The notes below the pieces were generated by a model that saw nothing but the letters and a program-made list of their open reading frames with translations, did not search any database and had not been told where the DNA came from. Positions 47,700 to 49,981 of a stretch of DNA of 49,981 nucleotides are shown piece after piece. The position numbers and the translations under genes are program-made. Position 1 is the stretch's first letter, and each line of letters starts with the position of its first letter. Source of the DNA: a virus. The stretch covers positions 1 to 49,981 of IMG/VR virus record IMGVR_UViG_3300044846_005435. One strand, given 5' to 3'.

Positions 47700-48143
47700 T
47701 TAGAGCTTGCCTAGATCAGGTAATCTCTCGCCCGTTTCAACCCCATACCACCTTTGATCAAAGTTATCAAATCTGACATGGAGGACAGCTGCCCCGTGCT
47801 GGCGGGCTCGCAAGAACAGATAATCCCAAACAGCCTGTAGGTTTCGGGTATGAGTCTCTGGGTCCGCATCACCATCGGGATCGATCCCAGGTACATTGCG
47901 AACAACATCAACCCATGAATCCCGATTATTGGGTAGTCTAGCGATCAGCGGAAACTCATCTAGCCTCCATTTGATAAAGATCTCTGCACCAGCACCAGGT
48001 GCCAAGTTATCCAATTCTACCCGGGCAGTAATGAGTTTAATCCCAGAATCAAGCAGACCAAGCTTGGCAAGTTCAATATCTGCGATAATCTCTTGAGCTG
48101 ATCCAGACTCAAAGAGCCTATATGATTTAATATATTGGTACAT
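47700..48143 (-). CDS. Tagged internal protein, LGLG family (paralog 2)
   Basis: This 147-residue protein begins MYQYIKSYRLFESGSAQEII with tag site LFE before Ser14. It is a tandem duplicate of the downstream gene at 47238 with considerable divergence in the middle, which argues for an old duplication or one under strong selection. Late promoter three bases before the ATG. No enzyme motif. Confidence 0.78.
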   Translation of the reverse strand: MYQYIKSYRLFESGSAQEIIADIELAKLGLLDSGIKLITARVELDNLAPGAGAEIFIKWRLDEFPLIARLPNNRDSWVDVVRNVPGIDPDGDADPETHTRNLQAVWDYLFLRARQHGAAVLHVRFDNFDQRWYGVETGERLPDLGKL

Positions 48144-48146
48144 GTG

Positions 48147-48158
48147 GTTATTTATATA
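48147..48158 (-). promoter_or_regulatory. Late promoter element, exact T4-type match
   Basis: TATATAAATAAC on the minus strand contains TATAAATA, three bases from the ATG at 48143. Confidence 0.68.
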
Positions 48159-48425
48159 GCCCCTACCCGGGGGAGAATTTGTTCCAGGTAGAGTGCCGAG
48201 CCCGGGGAGAATTTATAAAAAGCTATTAGGTAGACCCCGAAACCTCGAGTAGGCCTAGCCCTGGTCCTGCCTGGCCACATTGGTCCAGAAGGTACCCCCT
48301 GGCCGTGGAGAAACCGGAAAAAAGTAAAGTGCTGCGGCTGCCCTCCCGGAGTACTTTCTTTATGTCAGCAAGGTCACTCTGGGGGCACTCCTGGGGTAGC
48401 CCGGTACCACTACCGGAGTCACCTG

Positions 48426-48441
48426 GGGACCGCTCCGGGAG
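48426..48441 (+). repeat. Direct repeat, copy 1 in GC-rich island
   Basis: GGGACCGCTCCGGGAG recurs at 48461-48476 as GGGACCGCTCCAGGAG, one base different, with a 35-base offset. Confidence 0.85.
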
Positions 48442-48460
48442 TGAGCTGGCCGGCTGTACC

Positions 48461-48476
48461 GGGACCGCTCCAGGAG
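48461..48476 (+). repeat. Direct repeat, copy 2 in GC-rich island
   Basis: GGGACCGCTCCAGGAG is the second copy of the 16-base repeat at 48426-48441. Confidence 0.85.
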
Positions 48477-48619
48477 GCAGCCAGGTCAGGATCCCGGCAG
48501 TACCCGGCCTGCTGCAGCCGGTGTTCGGTTTAGTAGGCCATGGCCGGGCCGGTGGCAAAGCCAGTTAGGTTCCGCCGGGTCTGGCCGGCTTCTAGAGAAA
48601 AAAGCGCTTAATAGCGTTG

Positions 48620-48653
48620 GACGTTGCGGTTTGTCCGGTAGACGTTGCGGTTT
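48620..48653 (+). repeat. Two direct copies of GACGTTGCGGTTT
   Basis: Perfect 13-base copies at 48620-48632 and 48641-48653 have a 21-base period, about two helical turns, so both would face the same side of the DNA. They could be protein-binding sites upstream of the promoter at 48696. Confidence 0.8.
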
Positions 48654-48695
48654 AGCAGGTCTGGACAGGTCTATTAGAACTCTTGACCCAAGCAG

Positions 48696-48703
48696 AGTAT
48701 AAT
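48696..48703 (+). promoter_or_regulatory. Early promoter -10 element
   Basis: AGTATAAT in an A/T-rich patch at the end of the GC-rich island, 28 bases before the ATG at 48732. Confidence 0.5.
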
Positions 48704-48731
48704 AATCTGATCTTAACTAACTTACGGAAAC

Positions 48732-49031
48732 ATGGTATTACAAACTTTAATTCAAGAATTCTTCCGGGTTCTCGAGAGGTCTGGCCGGGACTGGCACCAG
48801 ATCCGATCCGCAATTACCGGCCTCGAAAGGGAAGTCCGAGCAAGCGCGCAGGGTTCGCCTTGGCAGCAGGAGGAAAGGGAATACTTATCCTATCGGGTTT
48901 GTGAGGCCCTGGCTTGGGCAAGAAAGGTGGCTGTAGCTAACGAAGAGTTTGAATGGGCTCATGAAATAACCCTCCGATTACAGGAACTTGGTTGGGAAGA
49001 AGTGGCAAAATTAACTGAAACAGATGTTTAA
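48732..49031 (+). CDS. Small unknown protein
   Basis: This 99-residue helical protein begins MVLQTLIQEFFRVLERSG and has several Trp residues and heptad-like charged helices. It overlaps the next gene by eight bases, which supports this frame over an alternative frame from 48683. Its 5' half still carries the CCGG-rich composition of the island. No family recognised. Confidence 0.65.
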   Translation: MVLQTLIQEFFRVLERSGRDWHQIRSAITGLEREVRASAQGSPWQQEEREYLSYRVCEALAWARKVAVANEEFEWAHEITLRLQELGWEEVAKLTETDV

Positions 49032-49209
49032 AGAAAGAGATATAATAGACCTTGTTCTCGAGAGAGCAGTACAGAAACCCGGTCTAATTGACTGGAGTTG
49101 GATAGATGCAGAATTTGTAAAGCTACACTTAACAGTTGAACGCAAGGTTTTGCATAAAAGGCTAAAGCAGATTCTAGAGAAAAGAGCCAAAGAACCCTGG
49201 TCTAGGTAA
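49024..49209 (+). CDS. Small basic helical protein
   Basis: This 61-residue protein begins MFKERDIIDLVLERAVQK and has a basic helix near the end (HKRLKQILEKRAKE). It overlaps the previous gene by eight bases. Helix-turn-helix-like but too short to prove. Function unknown. Confidence 0.62.
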   Translation: MFKERDIIDLVLERAVQKPGLIDWSWIDAEFVKLHLTVERKVLHKRLKQILEKRAKEPWSR

Positions 49210-49267
49210 GATAGACAAAACAATATTCGCAATATTCTAACAATTTAAAAAATAAAAAAGGATTCAC

Positions 49268-49570
49268 ATGAAAAAAGTATCAAAGATTATCTATGCTGTA
49301 ATGGTCGCAATCTGCGCCTTGACAATCTCCACAAGTCTGATCATTAAGGAATATCATGACACCTTACAAGCTCTTGCCTTGCTGACATGGGTTGGCTCAG
49401 CCTACTTCGCAGAACTTAGATGTAACCAACTACAACAAGAAATAGACCAGCTAAAGAGCGCACTGGCAGCAAAGATTGAAACTGCTGAACCAGCCAAGTC
49501 TCGCAAGCCTCGCAAGCCTAAAACCGGCTCCACTACTGACATAACAACACCCACTACCGATGCAAAATAG
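49268..49570 (+). CDS. Small membrane protein with coiled coil and basic tail
   Basis: This 100-residue protein has hydrophobic segments near residues 7-26 (IIYAVMVAICALTISTSLII) and 33-47. A coiled coil (about 50-70, RCNQLQQEIDQLKSALAAKI) follows, then a Lys/Arg/Pro/Thr-rich tail. It has a rare Shine-Dalgarno-like AAGGA before the ATG. It overlaps the next gene by 11 bases. Family unknown. Confidence 0.7.
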   Translation: MKKVSKIIYAVMVAICALTISTSLIIKEYHDTLQALALLTWVGSAYFAELRCNQLQQEIDQLKSALAAKIETAEPAKSRKPRKPKTGSTTDITTPTTDAK

Positions 49571-49790
49571 ACAACAACAAATAGGTGCAATTATTGGAGC
49601 TCTAGTAATTGGGCTCATTGCTTCGGCCTTAATGGCTTTCCCAGTTAAATGGCTCTGGAACTGGTTGCTACCCGAAATTTTCGGATTCAAGCAGATCAGT
49701 GCTTCGCAAGCTTGGGGATTAGTATTCATGCTTCAGCTGATGCTACCAAAGACGGCAATCAAGTCAGATAATAATAATAATACTAAATAA
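49560..49790 (+). CDS. Small membrane protein
   Basis: This 76-residue protein has a membrane helix near residues 8-27 (IGAIIGALVIGLIASALMAF) and a second hydrophobic stretch near 48-62, with an Asn-rich tail. It overlaps the previous gene by 11 bases, and the next gene follows at once. Perhaps part of a membrane module with its neighbour. Function unknown. Confidence 0.68.
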   Translation: MQNRQQQIGAIIGALVIGLIASALMAFPVKWLWNWLLPEIFGFKQISASQAWGLVFMLQLMLPKTAIKSDNNNNTK

Positions 49791-49791
49791 T

Positions 49792-49981
49792 ATGGGTAGA
49801 GGAAGTCGCAAAGGCGGAACCGAAGACAAGGCGATGGACCGGATTGACCGGAACCTTGGTCAATCACCTGATTCAGGTAGAGAATTTTGGGCATACCTAA
49901 AAATGGTAGAAGAATGGGCCGCTCGACACGGCTTTAACTATACTGAAGCCGAGGTCAACAAGGCCTGGTCAAGCGGTCAAG
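49792..49981 (+). CDS. Unknown protein, truncated by window end
   Basis: The ATG at 49792 follows the previous gene by one base, and the frame stays open to the last base (63 codons). It reads MGRGSRKGGTEDKAMDRIDR, then FWAYLKMVEEWAARHGFNYT. The basic N-terminus and helical body do not identify a family. Confidence 0.6.
   Translation, partial: MGRGSRKGGTEDKAMDRIDRNLGQSPDSGREFWAYLKMVEEWAARHGFNYTEAEVNKAWSSGQ

Larger units (their letters stand above)
48159..48680. other. GC-rich, CCGG-rich noncoding island
   Basis: No gene is called here. The stretch is strongly GC-rich against a roughly one-third G+C background (44 of 60 bases are G or C in 48421-48480). It is packed with CCGG tetramers: I count 18 between 48301 and 48840. 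It also holds short direct and inverted repeats, for example CCCGGGGGAGAATTT then CCCGGGGAGAATTT at the left end. Open frames on both strands exist only because stop codons are rare at this composition. Candidate roles are an origin, a packaging site, a structured RNA or foreign DNA. Confidence 0.7.

Noticed and set aside
48226-48568. Long open frames on both strands in the GC-rich island
   Set aside because: They overlap each other, have no recognisable motif or start signals, and are expected because stop codons are rare at such composition.
48683-48904. Open frame overlapping 48732-49031
   Set aside because: It starts upstream of the predicted -10 element and lacks coupling; the 48732 frame overlaps the next gene and looks like a helical protein.
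1-49981. tRNA genes
   Set aside because: No cloverleaf with a TTCRA-type T-loop and CCA-adjacent acceptor stem was convincing by eye; a tRNA covariance search would be needed to exclude them.

Overview
This window looks like a contiguous piece of a large, AT-rich, T4-like contractile-tailed phage genome. It opens inside the terminase large subunit (gp17-like) and carries a T4-type set of virion and DNA-metabolism genes. The host is most likely a member of the Bacteroidota (inference). Three things point there: the phage-encoded ribosomal protein bS21 has a Bacteroidota-like sequence, there is a DUF3127 OB-fold protein and a probable DUF4494 protein, and Shine-Dalgarno sequences are almost absent, with A-rich or no leaders before start codons. 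No tRNA, rRNA or CRISPR array was seen.

Layout. 0-14.9 kb (+): terminase C-terminus, PhoH-like ATPase, a sigma factor, small membrane proteins, and a block of virion, baseplate and other presumably structural genes, then an FkbM methyltransferase and a glycosyltransferase-like protein. 14.9-20.1 kb (+): large late proteins with a shared N-terminal tag, plus bS21 and a Nudix hydrolase. 20.1-25.6 kb (+): DNA ligase, guanylate kinase, SSB-like DUF3127 protein, DnaQ-type exonuclease, an inverted-repeat-bounded insert, and UV-damage endonuclease. 25.6-33.6 kb: small genes, a lectin-like late protein, Fpg/Nei glycosylase, 2OG oxygenase, thymidylate synthase and an orphan ABC-transporter membrane domain. 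33.6-48.1 kb: many tagged late proteins on both strands (peptidoglycan hydrolase, peptidoglycan-binding, IrrE-like protease and OmpA-like domains). Between them lie a RecB-like nuclease, a histone-deacetylase-fold enzyme, a secreted nuclease and a secreted CAP protein. 48.15-48.7 kb: a gene-poor, very GC-rich, CCGG-rich island. 48.7-50 kb: small genes.

Two promoter classes can be read directly. Presumed early or middle genes follow an (A/G)GTATAAT element. Late genes follow an AATAAATAAC / TATAAATA element like the T4 late promoter. In both classes the element often ends only 3-8 bases before the start codon, which predicts leaderless mRNAs. The sigma factor at 2129-2755 is the obvious candidate for one class.

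The most exciting observation is that at least 16 otherwise unrelated proteins start with a short aromatic/amphipathic segment ending in a (L/I/V/M/F)xE site. Examples are IKSYASWLNE, SFDQFFINE, KYSEWLTE and IKTFSDFMNE. This matches the logic of the T4 capsid-targeting sequence, which sends internal proteins into the prohead and is removed by the gp21 protease. Most of these genes have their own late promoter. I infer a large packaged and injected protein cargo that includes a Nudix hydrolase, an IrrE-like metalloprotease, cell-wall hydrolases and possible pore-forming proteins.
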